The notes under the pieces: generated by a model
What the model saw: the letters and a program-made list of their open reading frames with translations, nothing else
Database searches by the model: none
What the model was told of the DNA's origin: nothing
Program-made: the position numbers and the translations under genes
In this document: positions 1-6,577 of the stretch, in pieces
Layout of the letters: each line of letters opens with the position of its first letter
How positions within the stretch are numbered: the first letter of the stretch is position 1
Source of the DNA: Frankiales bacterium
GTDB lineage: Bacteria > Actinomycetota > Actinomycetes > Mycobacteriales > SCTD01
Direction: 5' to 3'
Length of the DNA stretch: 13,414 bases
NCBI GenBank assembly: GCA_025464915.1
Contig: JAODNF010000153.1
Location: 1-13,414, forward strand

Positions 1-1
1 C

Positions 2-565
2 CTGACCGGCATCGCGCGCGCCGACCGCTGGCCGGAGCTGCGTCCCGCCGCGCTCGAGGTGGTGCTCACGCTGGCCCGCTCGATCGCGGCGGTGACGGTC
101 GTGGACTGCGGGTTCTCGCTCGAGCAGGACGAGGAGCTCGCCTACGACACGATGGCCCCCCGTCGCAACGGCGCGACCCTGACGGTGCTCGCGCAGGCCG
201 ACACGGTCATCGTCGTCGGCACCGCCGACGCCGTCGGCCTGCAGCGGCTGGTGCGGGGGCTGTCCGAGCTCAAGGAGGCCGTGCCCGGCGTCCTCCCGAC
301 GGTGGTCGTCAACCGGCTCCGCTCCAGCGCCATCCCCGGGGACGCCGAGGCCGAGGTGCGCGCTGCCCTTCAGCGGTACGCAGGGGTCGAGACCGTCACC
401 GTCGTGCCGCAGGACACCGAGGCTCTCGACGGGGCGCTCTCGATCGGTCGCACGTTGACTGAGCACGCGCCGGGATCCCTTGCCCGTCAGGCCATCCAGG
501 GTCTGGCCGCAGGTCTCGTCGGTGTCGCAGCACCGCCGAAGAAGCGCCGGCTGCTCAGGCGGTGA
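2..565 (+). CDS. CpaE/MinD-like P-loop ATPase, 3' part only
   Basis: The reading frame is open from the left edge to the TGA at 563-565, giving 187 visible residues; the start and any Walker A loop lie outside the window. A hydrophobic strand ending in TVVDCGF looks like the Walker B region of ParA/MinD/CpaE proteins. It is followed by a stretch with RRNGATL and a second hydrophobic strand (ADTVIVVGTAD), then VVVNRLR, the order expected in the C-terminal half of the SIMIBI fold. The tail is basic (PPKKRRLLRR). Actinobacterial relatives are usually annotated as CpaE-like or chromosome-partitioning ATPases, many of unknown role. The family call is fairly safe, but the cellular role cannot be read from this fragment. 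The last 11 bases overlap the end of the convergent monooxygenase gene, so no terminator fits between them. Confidence 0.7.
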   Translation: MTGIARADRWPELRPAALEVVLTLARSIAAVTVVDCGFSLEQDEELAYDTMAPRRNGATLTVLAQADTVIVVGTADAVGLQRLVRGLSELKEAVPGVLPTVVVNRLRSSAIPGDAEAEVRAALQRYAGVETVTVVPQDTEALDGALSIGRTLTEHAPGSLARQAIQGLAAGLVGVAAPPKKRRLLRR

Positions 566-2018
566 GGTCGTAGTCCGCGAGGTCGAACGTCGACAGCTCG
601 CGGGCGAACGAGAACGTGAAGCTGGGCCACAGCGTGGTGTTGGTGCCGTGCTCGTCGAGGTACCAGGACGCGCACCCGCCGGCGTTCCAGACCGTCCCGC
701 GGAGCTGCTCCTGAAGCCTCGCGTTGTAGCTCCTCGTGACCTCTGGCTTGGCCGAGATCGCCTGGATCCCAGCCCTTCTCATCGCATCGAGGGCGTCGAC
801 GACATGCTCCACCTGGCGCTCGATGACATAGACGATCGAGGTGTGGCCGAGGCCGGTGTTGGGCCCCGTGAGGACGAACAGGTTCGGAAAGCCAGGGACG
901 GCCATGCCGCGGTAGGCCTGCATGCCCCCGGACTTCCAGTGCTCGGCCAGAGTGCGGCCGTCAGTGCCGCGGAGCCGGTGCGCGATGGGTGGGTCGGTGA
1001 CCGCGAAGCCGGTGCCGAGCAGGATGACGTCCACGTCCACGACCTCCCCCGTCGTGGTGACGATGCCGGTCGGCGTGATCTCGGCGATGCCGTCGGTCAC
1101 AAGGTCGACGTGGTCCTCGGCGAGCATCGGGTACCACGTGTTGGACAGCAGCACGCGCTTGCAGCCGAGCGTGTAGTCAGGCGTCACCTTGGCCCGCAGT
1201 GCGGGATCCTCGATGTGCCTCGCGATCCACGCGCGGCCCTGCCTCTCGGCCACCTTCATGATGCCGGCCCGGCCGGAGAAGCCCAGGATCCACGACTCGC
1301 GGCCGGCGTAGACGGAGCCGCGGACCGCCTTCTGCGCCCACGGCGCGAGCCGGAACAGGGCGCGCTCGGCGCGGGTGATCGCCCGGTCGCGGCGGGGGAG
1401 GACCCACGGCGCGGTGCGCTGGAAGACAGTGAGGTGCGAGGCGACGCGCGCGACCTCGGGAGCGAACTGGATCGCTGAGGCGCCGGTGCCGATGACGGCG
1501 ACGCGCTTGCCCGTGAGGTCCAGGGAGTGGTCCCACTGGGCGGAGTGCATCACCGTTCCCTCGAAGGACTCGAGGCCGGGAATCTTCGGGGCGACCGGCT
1601 CGGACAGCCCGCCGGTGCCGGCGACGACGACATCCGCGGTGACGTCGCCGCGCGTCGTCGAGACCAGCCAGCGTCGGCCGTCCCAGTTGGCGGCGAGGAC
1701 CTCGGTGTCGAACCAGGTGCGGTCCCTCACGCCGTACCGCTCCGCGACCCCGCGCAGGTAGGCGTAGATCTCCGGCTGGGGGGAGAAGGTGCGCGTCCAC
1801 GACGGGTTCGGTGCGAACGAGAAGGAGTAGAGGTGCGAGGGCACGTCGCAGGCGCAGCCCGGGTAGCTGTTGACGCGCCAGGTGCCGCCGACGTCGCTGC
1901 CGCGCTCGACGACGGCGACCTGGTGGCCGGCCTCCTGCAGCCGGACCGCAGCAGCCAGGCCGGCGAAGCCGCTGCCGATGACGAGGGCGCCGACGTGGTC
2001 GGGGAGCGGACGGTTCAC
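555..2018 (-). CDS. Baeyer-Villiger-type flavin monooxygenase
   Basis: This is a 487-residue FAD- and NADPH-dependent monooxygenase. The first Rossmann motif is GSGFAG at residues 15-20, followed by GGTWRVNSYPG at 44-54, typical of the family. The Baeyer-Villiger fingerprint FxGxxxHxxxW(P/D) is intact as F152, G154, H158, W162 and D163. A second dinucleotide motif, GTGASA, lies at 177-182, and GTGF at 335-338 matches the late conserved motif. Known members insert oxygen next to a ketone or oxidise a heteroatom; the substrate here is not predictable. The start is a GTG with GGAGG (complement of 2024-2028) five bases upstream. The gene is divergent from the TetR gene, which suggests shared control. 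Length is normal for the shorter HapE/EthA/MymA-like members, and no signal peptide is seen. Confidence 0.9.
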   Translation of the reverse strand: MNRPLPDHVGALVIGSGFAGLAAAVRLQEAGHQVAVVERGSDVGGTWRVNSYPGCACDVPSHLYSFSFAPNPSWTRTFSPQPEIYAYLRGVAERYGVRDRTWFDTEVLAANWDGRRWLVSTTRGDVTADVVVAGTGGLSEPVAPKIPGLESFEGTVMHSAQWDHSLDLTGKRVAVIGTGASAIQFAPEVARVASHLTVFQRTAPWVLPRRDRAITRAERALFRLAPWAQKAVRGSVYAGRESWILGFSGRAGIMKVAERQGRAWIARHIEDPALRAKVTPDYTLGCKRVLLSNTWYPMLAEDHVDLVTDGIAEITPTGIVTTTGEVVDVDVILLGTGFAVTDPPIAHRLRGTDGRTLAEHWKSGGMQAYRGMAVPGFPNLFVLTGPNTGLGHTSIVYVIERQVEHVVDALDAMRRAGIQAISAKPEVTRSYNARLQEQLRGTVWNAGGCASWYLDEHGTNTTLWPSFTFSFARELSTFDLADYDLTA

Positions 2019-2092
2019 GGGTTCCTCCAGGCTGTTAACTTTACGTCGAGTAACTATACCCGCAGTAACCTACTTCGTGTAAAGTCCTGAGG
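2019..2092. promoter_or_regulatory. Divergent promoter/operator region, monooxygenase and tetR
   Basis: This 74-bp gap is visibly AT-richer than its surroundings. ACTTTAC at 2038-2044 and its exact complement GTAAAGT at 2079-2085 form a widely spaced inverted repeat. Similarity continues inward, with AGTA matching in both arms. Each arm contains TAAAGT reading outward, a fair actinobacterial -10 (TANNNT): one towards tetR, seven bases before its GTG, and one towards the monooxygenase. A second minus-strand -10 is TATAGT (complement of 2053-2058), with TTTACA (2083-2078) 19 bases upstream. AGTAAC occurs at 2049-2054 and again at 2064-2069, 15 bases apart. TTAC/GTAA arms at 2041-2053 are a small operator-like palindrome. 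Binding by the adjacent TetR protein is inferred. Confidence 0.6.
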
Positions 2093-2686
2093 GTGAAGAC
2101 CCGGATGGCGCGCGCGGATCGCCGCGACCAGCTGCTCGACATGGCGCAGGACGTGTTCACCGAGCGCGGCTACGCGACGACCTCGATGGACGACGTCGCC
2201 GAGGCGGCAGGCGTCACGAAGCCGGTGCTCTACGACCACTTCGGCAGCAAGGAGGGCCTGCTCGCCGCCGTCGTCGAGCGGTCCGGTCAGGAGATGCTCG
2301 ACGCGACCACCGGCGCCGTGACCGGCCTCGACCCCGAGACCGCGCTGCGGCAGGGCCTCACCGCCTTCTTCCGGTACGTCGACGAGCACGCGGGTGCCTG
2401 GACGCTGCTGCTGCGGGAAGTGGCGCCGGGGACCTCTGCGGCCGCGGCCGTCGACCGGGTGCGTGCCGTCCAGGTCGACGTCATCGCCGCCCTCATCGGG
2501 ATGCACGTCAAGGAGCCGGACCCCGAGCGGGCCACCGTGTACGCCCACGTCGTCAGCGGAGCGGCCGAGCGGCTCTCCACCGTGCGGATCACCGGCCTGC
2601 GCACGAGTCCCGAGCAGGCAGCGGACCTGCTCATGGATGCACTCTGGACCGGATTCGCGGCCCTCGTCGAGAAGGAGCAAGCGTGA
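2093..2686 (+). CDS. TetR/AcrR-family transcriptional regulator
   Basis: This 197-residue protein has the usual TetR length. The N-terminal DNA-binding domain covers about residues 10-56, with the helix-turn-helix TTSMDDVAEAAGVTKPVLYDHF at 29-50 in two short halves: TTSMDDVAEAAG, then VTKPVLYDHF. The rest (about 60-197) is a helical ligand-binding and dimerisation domain with no recognisable ligand signature. Two starts are possible. The GTG at 2093 lies seven bases after a TAAAGT -10-like hexamer, which suits a leaderless transcript; the ATG at 2105 has GAGGG about 11 bases upstream, rather far. The gene heads a plus-strand operon and faces the monooxygenase gene, so autoregulation and control of both units is likely by analogy with the family. 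Its stop overlaps the next start by four bases. Confidence 0.9.
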   Translation: MKTRMARADRRDQLLDMAQDVFTERGYATTSMDDVAEAAGVTKPVLYDHFGSKEGLLAAVVERSGQEMLDATTGAVTGLDPETALRQGLTAFFRYVDEHAGAWTLLLREVAPGTSAAAAVDRVRAVQVDVIAALIGMHVKEPDPERATVYAHVVSGAAERLSTVRITGLRTSPEQAADLLMDALWTGFAALVEKEQA

Positions 2687-3501
2687 GCAGCACGCAGCAG
2701 GTCGTCGTCATCACCGGAGCGGGCCGCGGTCTGGGGGAGGGGATGGCACGGCTCCTCGCGGCGAAGGGTCACCTCCTCGCGCTGCTCGACCGCGACACCG
2801 CGCACGTCGAGAAGGTGGCGGCCGACCTGCCGGACGCCCGTGCCTGGACCTGCGACGTCACCGACGCGGCCGGCCTGAAGCAGGTGGCGGCGCAGGTGCA
2901 GCAGCACTTCGGCCGGGTGGACGTGCTCGTCAACAACGCGGGCATCGGCAGGGGCGGACCGTTCCTGCTCGAGGACGAGGACGAGTTCGAGCGGGTCCTC
3001 GAGATCAACCTGACCGGCAGCACCCGCACCGTTCGCGCCTTCCTCCCGGCGCTGGTCGAGAGCAAGGGCTACCTGCTGCAGATCGCCTCGCTCGCGGCGT
3101 TCACCCCGGCGCCCTTCATGAGCGCCTACTGCGCGAGCAAGGCCGGCGTCGAGGCCTACGCCCACTGCCTGCGCAGCGAGCTCAAGCACCACAAGGTGAA
3201 GGTCGGCGTCGGCTACCTCGCCTTCACCGACACCGACATGGTGCGCGAGGCCGATGCGGACCCGGCCCTCGGGACGCTCCGCTCGTCGTTGCCCGCGCCG
3301 TTCGGCAGCACCTACCCGGTCGAGCCGGCCATCGAGCGGCTGGTCGCCGGCATCGAGGGGCGCAAGGCGCACGTCTACGCCCAGCGCTGGTTGCGCGTCA
3401 TGCCCTACCTGCGGGGCGGCGTCCCGACCGTCATCGCGAAGATGCCGAGCCGCGACCTCAAGAGGGCCGAGCAGCTCGTCCGCGACCGCATGCCGTCGTG
3501 A
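2683..3501 (+). CDS. SDR-family NAD(P)-dependent oxidoreductase
   Basis: This is a 272-residue classical short-chain dehydrogenase. The cofactor motif TGxxxGxG is TGAGRGLG at residues 11-18, with NNAG at 84-87. The catalytic set is S136 (QIASL), Y149 and K153 in YCASK. An aspartate at the end of the second strand (LLALLDRD, about 36) suggests NAD(H) preference, which is inference. The C-terminal part, with MVREADADP and a basic tail, resembles mycobacterial SadH/Rv3085-type SDRs of the mymA operon; this rests on memory, not alignment. Substrate is probably an alcohol, ketone or aldehyde of a lipid. The GTG start overlaps the tetR stop (GTGA), and AAGGAG lies five bases before it. The stop overlaps the mce start in the same way, so translation is probably coupled. 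Confidence 0.9.
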   Translation: MSSTQQVVVITGAGRGLGEGMARLLAAKGHLLALLDRDTAHVEKVAADLPDARAWTCDVTDAAGLKQVAAQVQQHFGRVDVLVNNAGIGRGGPFLLEDEDEFERVLEINLTGSTRTVRAFLPALVESKGYLLQIASLAAFTPAPFMSAYCASKAGVEAYAHCLRSELKHHKVKVGVGYLAFTDTDMVREADADPALGTLRSSLPAPFGSTYPVEPAIERLVAGIEGRKAHVYAQRWLRVMPYLRGGVPTVIAKMPSRDLKRAEQLVRDRMPS

Positions 3502-4802
3502 GCGCACCGGTCCGGAGTGGCCGGGCGCTGGCTCGACAGCGGCTCGGCGGCATCGCGTTCCTCGTGGTCATCGGCCTGTTGGTCGCACTCACGGTTGCCC
3601 TCTACAACAAGGCCTTCACGCGCGTCACGCACGTCTCGCTCAGCACCGACAGGGCCGGCAACCAGCTCTCCAAGGGCGCCGACGTCAAGCTCCGCGGTCT
3701 GGTGGTCGGCGAGGTCCGGGACGTCCGCAGCGCCGGTGACGGCGCCGTGCTCGACCTGGCGCTGGAGCCTGCTCAGGCGCGGCGCATCCCGGCCGACGTC
3801 CGGGCGCAGCTCGTCCCCAAGACCCTCTTCGGGGAGAAGGAGGTCGACCTCGTCACCACCTCCACGGCCGGCCCGGTCCTGCACGACGGCTCGCGGATCG
3901 GCCAGGACCACAGCCAGACGGCCGTCGAGACCGAGCGGGCGGTCGACGACCTGCTGCCGCTGCTCAAGGCGCTGAGGCCAGACCAGCTCTCGGAGGCCCT
4001 CAACGCGCTCTCGACCGCTCTCCGGGGGCGGGGCGACGAGCTCGGGAGGAGCCTCGTGCGCACCGCGTCGTACCTGCGCTCCCTCAACCCCGACCTGCCG
4101 ACGCTCCAGCAGGACCTCGCCGGCCTGGCCGACCTCGCCAACAACACCGCCGACGCCAGCCCGCACCTGCTCGAGGTGCTCGACAACCTGTCGGCCTCCA
4201 GCCGCCACCTCGTGCAGGAGCAGGCCTCCCTCGACGACTTCCTGACGGGCAGCACGAGCTTCGCCGCCACGACACAGGCCGTCGTGGCTGAGAACGAGAA
4301 GAGCCTCGTCACGCTCGCGGCCACCAGCCGGCCCGTGCTCGCGCTCTATGCCCGCTACGCCTTCGAGTTCCCGTGCATGTCCAAGGCTCTCGCCGCCCTC
4401 GAGGCGCCGATCGAGGCGTCGTTCGGCGGTCTGCAGGCAGGACTGCACATCACCCTCGAGGCCACGCGCGACAACGGTGGCTACGACGGCTCGACGGTCC
4501 CGAGGTACGGCGACACGGGTGGCCCGATCCACTGCTACGGGCTCGACCCCGCGCACCCGGTCGTCCCGGCCCGCGACTACTACAACCCCTACGACGGCTA
4601 CTACGACGGCCAGGAGGTCGACCCGGTGACGGGCAAGCCGCCCTGCACCCACACCCCCTGCGCCGAGCCGCCTCCCGGCGGTCGTGCGGACGATGCCGCG
4701 GCGCTGCGCGCGGTCGTTGCGGGCAAGATGGGGACAACACCCGACATCGCTCTCCTGCTGCTGCGTCCCGCAGCGTCCGGATCGACCGTCGGCCTCTCCT
4801 GA
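3498..4802 (+). CDS. Orphan Mce-family (MlaD-domain) lipid-transfer protein
   Basis: This 434-residue protein has a short basic N-terminus, one membrane segment at about residues 17-36 (LGGIAFLVVIGLLVALTVAL) and an MlaD/Mce domain at about 43-122 (VKLRGLVVGEV, VPKTLFGEKEVDL). A helical, coiled-coil-prone region at about 140-280 follows, then the C-terminal Mce region with FEFPCM at 289-294. It is expected to be anchored in the membrane and face outward, as part of a lipid carrier. Six Mce proteins normally sit with two YrbE permeases; here there is one gene and no permease in the window. The tail is unusual: tyrosine-rich RDYYNPYDGYYDG at 359-371, then PCTHTPC at 382-388. The GTG start overlaps the SDR stop and has no clear ribosome-binding site, so coupling is likely. 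The frame stays open upstream of 3498 only because it overlaps the SDR and tetR genes. Confidence 0.88.
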   Translation: MSAPVRSGRALARQRLGGIAFLVVIGLLVALTVALYNKAFTRVTHVSLSTDRAGNQLSKGADVKLRGLVVGEVRDVRSAGDGAVLDLALEPAQARRIPADVRAQLVPKTLFGEKEVDLVTTSTAGPVLHDGSRIGQDHSQTAVETERAVDDLLPLLKALRPDQLSEALNALSTALRGRGDELGRSLVRTASYLRSLNPDLPTLQQDLAGLADLANNTADASPHLLEVLDNLSASSRHLVQEQASLDDFLTGSTSFAATTQAVVAENEKSLVTLAATSRPVLALYARYAFEFPCMSKALAALEAPIEASFGGLQAGLHITLEATRDNGGYDGSTVPRYGDTGGPIHCYGLDPAHPVVPARDYYNPYDGYYDGQEVDPVTGKPPCTHTPCAEPPPGGRADDAAALRAVVAGKMGTTPDIALLLLRPAASGSTVGLS

Positions 4803-4812
4803 GGAGTGCGCC

Positions 4813-6183
4813 ATGTCCCTGCTCCCGTCGCTGGTCTCCCCGGCGGACGCTGCGTTCCTCCTGCCCGAGACCCGGGACCAGCCGATGCACGTCGGCAGCC
4901 TGCAGCTGTTCGTGCCGCCCCCGGGCTCCGACCTCCACGACCTGTCGGAGATCTACGAGACCGCCCTCGCGACCACCGAGATCGCACCGCTGTTCCGCAA
5001 GCGCCTGACCCGCGGCTTCGGGACCCTCGGCCAGTGGGCCTGGGAGGCCGACGAGGCGATCGACCTCGAGCACCACGTCCGGCACTCCTCGCTGCCGAAG
5101 CCCGGCCGGATGCGCGAGCTGCTCGCGCTCTGCAGCCGGCTGCACGGGACGCTGCTCGACCGGCAGCGGCCGTTGTGGGAGATGCACCTCATCGAAGGCC
5201 TCGAGGACGGCCGCTTCGCGGTCTACACCAAGATCCACCACGCCCTGCTCGACGGCGTCTCGGGCCTGCGGCTGCTGGAGCGCAGCCTGAGCACGGACCC
5301 GAGCGTCGGTGACACGCCGATGCCGTTCGCGGCGCGGCCGCGCGGGTCGCGCAAGGCCGGTGGCTTCGACGTCGGCGGCCTGGTCTCGGGGGGCCTGCAC
5401 GCCGCCCTCGACGTCGCGACACTGGCTCCCAAGGCGGCCAGGCTCGTGGAGCAGGGATTGCGGCACGAGGGCGCCGTCCTGCCCGGTCAGGCGCCGCGCA
5501 GCATCCTGAACGTGCCGATCAGCGGAAGCCGCCGGTTCGCCGGGGACGCCTGGGAGCTCGACCGCCTCCGCACCGTCTCCAAGCAGGCCGGCGCCACCAT
5601 CAACGACGTCGTGCTCGCCATGTCGTCGGCGGCCCTGCGCGACTACCTGCTCGGGCTCGACGCCCTGCCTGACAGCTCGCTCGTCGCCATGACACCGGTG
5701 TCCTTGCGCAAGGACGACAGCGCCGAGGGCAATGCCGTCGGCTCGATCCTGTGCTCGCTCGGGACGCACCTGACCGACCCTGAAGAGCGGCTGCTCCACA
5801 TCCGCGACTCGACCCAGCGCGCCAAGGCGTCGCTGGTCGGCCTGTCGCAGCTGCAGATCACGGCGCTGTCCGCCGGCATGATGTCGCCGCTGGTGCTCAA
5901 CACCTACTTCGGCGTCCCGAAGCTCGTCCCGCCGCCCTTCAACCTCATCATCAGCAACGTCCCGGGCCCGAGGCATCCGCTGTTCTGGAACGGGGCGCGC
6001 CTCGACGGCATGTACCCGCTGTCCATCCCCACCAGCGGTCAGGCGCTCAACATCACCTGCACCAGCTACGACCAGCAGCTGCAGTTCGGCCTGACCGGCT
6101 GCCGTCGTACCCTCCCGCACTTGCAGTCCATGCTCGCCGGCCTCGACGACGGTCTGAAGGGTCTCGAGAAGGCCTTCCTCTAG
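4813..6183 (+). CDS. WS/DGAT-family acyltransferase (wax ester / triacylglycerol synthase)
   Basis: This 456-residue protein belongs to the bifunctional wax ester synthase / acyl-CoA:diacylglycerol acyltransferase family. The catalytic motif HHxxxDG is intact as HHALLDG at residues 142-148. PLWEMHLIEGL (120-130), NDVVLA (264-269) and SNVPGP (381-386) are the other conserved family blocks. Length fits the usual 450-480 residues. Family members esterify acyl-CoA with a long-chain alcohol or diacylglycerol at the inner membrane face and lipid droplets; which acceptor is used here is unknown. The ATG at 4813 is chosen because GGAG (4803-4806) lies six bases upstream, just after the mce stop at 4802, and because MSLLPSLVSPADAAFLL matches the normal family N-terminus. 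Longer in-frame starts would overlap mce. It is the last gene of the tetR-SDR-mce unit. Confidence 0.92.
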   Translation: MSLLPSLVSPADAAFLLPETRDQPMHVGSLQLFVPPPGSDLHDLSEIYETALATTEIAPLFRKRLTRGFGTLGQWAWEADEAIDLEHHVRHSSLPKPGRMRELLALCSRLHGTLLDRQRPLWEMHLIEGLEDGRFAVYTKIHHALLDGVSGLRLLERSLSTDPSVGDTPMPFAARPRGSRKAGGFDVGGLVSGGLHAALDVATLAPKAARLVEQGLRHEGAVLPGQAPRSILNVPISGSRRFAGDAWELDRLRTVSKQAGATINDVVLAMSSAALRDYLLGLDALPDSSLVAMTPVSLRKDDSAEGNAVGSILCSLGTHLTDPEERLLHIRDSTQRAKASLVGLSQLQITALSAGMMSPLVLNTYFGVPKLVPPPFNLIISNVPGPRHPLFWNGARLDGMYPLSIPTSGQALNITCTSYDQQLQFGLTGCRRTLPHLQSMLAGLDDGLKGLEKAFL

Positions 6184-6185
6184 CG

Positions 6186-6483
6186 GACCTCGACGCGATG
6201 CACCAGCCGATGCCGGTCGGGGTCGCGGTCGCGTCGGGTGTGACCTTCGACGCTGGCCGACAGCGCCGGTGGGTTGTTGCGCGTTCCTGAACCTGCCGGT
6301 GGGGCGGCTACGTGGTCGCTGTCGTCCTCGACGAACCTGCTTCGCGGGGTACGAGAGGGGTATGCCGAAGCGGTGAGCCACCCCCTCCACGTGGGCCGGA
6401 CCACGATCGTCGTCGTCACCGAGACGCGCGACGCGGCCGGCCGCCTGGTCGCCTCGACGACCCAAGCGGTCCTGTCGGGGTGA
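6186..6483 (+). pseudogene. Decayed hotdog-fold (PaaI-like) thioesterase, truncated and frameshifted
   Basis: The stretch from about 6244 to the TGA at 6481-6483 encodes the C-terminal part of a hotdog thioesterase: TLADSAGG, then ATWSLSSSTNLLRGVREG, then PLHVGRTTIVVVTETRD and GRLVASTTQAVL. The pattern of a catalytic-helix motif, STNLLR, and a HxGRTT strand followed by a DxxGRLVA turn is characteristic. Upstream, this frame is closed by a TGA at 6241-6243. Frame 3 reads ASGVTF up to 6248; dropping the single G at 6249 joins it as GVTFTLADSAGG, as in intact relatives. So the copy appears to carry one extra base and to lack its N-terminal part, since only about 15 codons precede and no start with a ribosome-binding site is seen. 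It begins right after the WS/DGAT stop. Alternatively only the short 3' open frame is expressed, which seems unlikely. Confidence 0.6.
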
Positions 6484-6511
6484 TTGCACGCTCAAAGATT
6501 GAACGTGCAAT
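6483..6511. promoter_or_regulatory. 29-bp near-palindromic operator upstream of yceI
   Basis: The arm ATTGCACGCTCAA (6483-6495) and the arm TTGAACGTGCAAT (6499-6511) are complementary at 12 of 13 positions around a 3-base spacer AGA. Each arm itself approximates TTGnACGTnCAA, itself a dyad. The right arm covers the -35 hexamer of the yceI promoter, a position expected for a repressor. MarR-family regulators are frequent partners of actinobacterial yceI genes and bind dyads of this size, so a MarR-type repressor encoded elsewhere is a reasonable guess. No such gene is in the window. Confidence 0.72.
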
Positions 6512-6527
6512 AAAATGCGGATAGGGT
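6499..6527 (+). promoter_or_regulatory. yceI promoter (-35 TTGAAC, -10 TAGGGT)
   Basis: TTGAAC at 6499-6504 and TAGGGT at 6522-6527 are separated by exactly 17 bases and match the housekeeping sigma pattern of actinobacteria. Transcription would begin near 6533-6535, giving a leader of about 44 bases before the yceI ATG. An alternative -10, TAAAAT at 6511-6516, has no -35 at a normal distance (TTGCAC would need 21 bases). Confidence 0.7.
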
Positions 6528-6529
6528 TG

Positions 6530-6543
6530 GTTGCACAGGCAAC
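6530..6543. repeat. Short inverted repeat at the predicted yceI transcription start
   Basis: GTTGC (6530-6534) and GCAAC (6539-6543) flank ACAG. The words TTGCAC and GCAA echo the large upstream dyad, so this could be a weaker secondary binding site or a small 5' hairpin in the mRNA. Five-base arms can arise by chance. Confidence 0.3.
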
Positions 6544-6577
6544 AAGCAAGTCTGACCCTCTCGAAGGAGCACCCGCC

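Noticed and set aside
2394..3497. A longer N-terminus for the Mce protein
   Set aside because: The frame is open upstream only because it overlaps tetR and the SDR; the added residues are low-complexity and Arg/Pro-rich, and the Mce membrane anchor begins soon after 3498.
4684..4812. A GTG start 43 codons upstream for the WS/DGAT enzyme
   Set aside because: It would overlap mce, whereas the ATG at 4813 has GGAG at six bases and the normal family N-terminus.
6180..6419. A 79-codon minus-strand open frame after WS/DGAT
   Set aside because: It is antisense to the thioesterase remnant, which has recognisable motifs, while this frame has none.
6515..6577. An upstream ATG extending YceI
   Set aside because: It starts between the -35 and -10 hexamers, so it could not be on the predicted transcript; AAGGAG supports the ATG at 6578.
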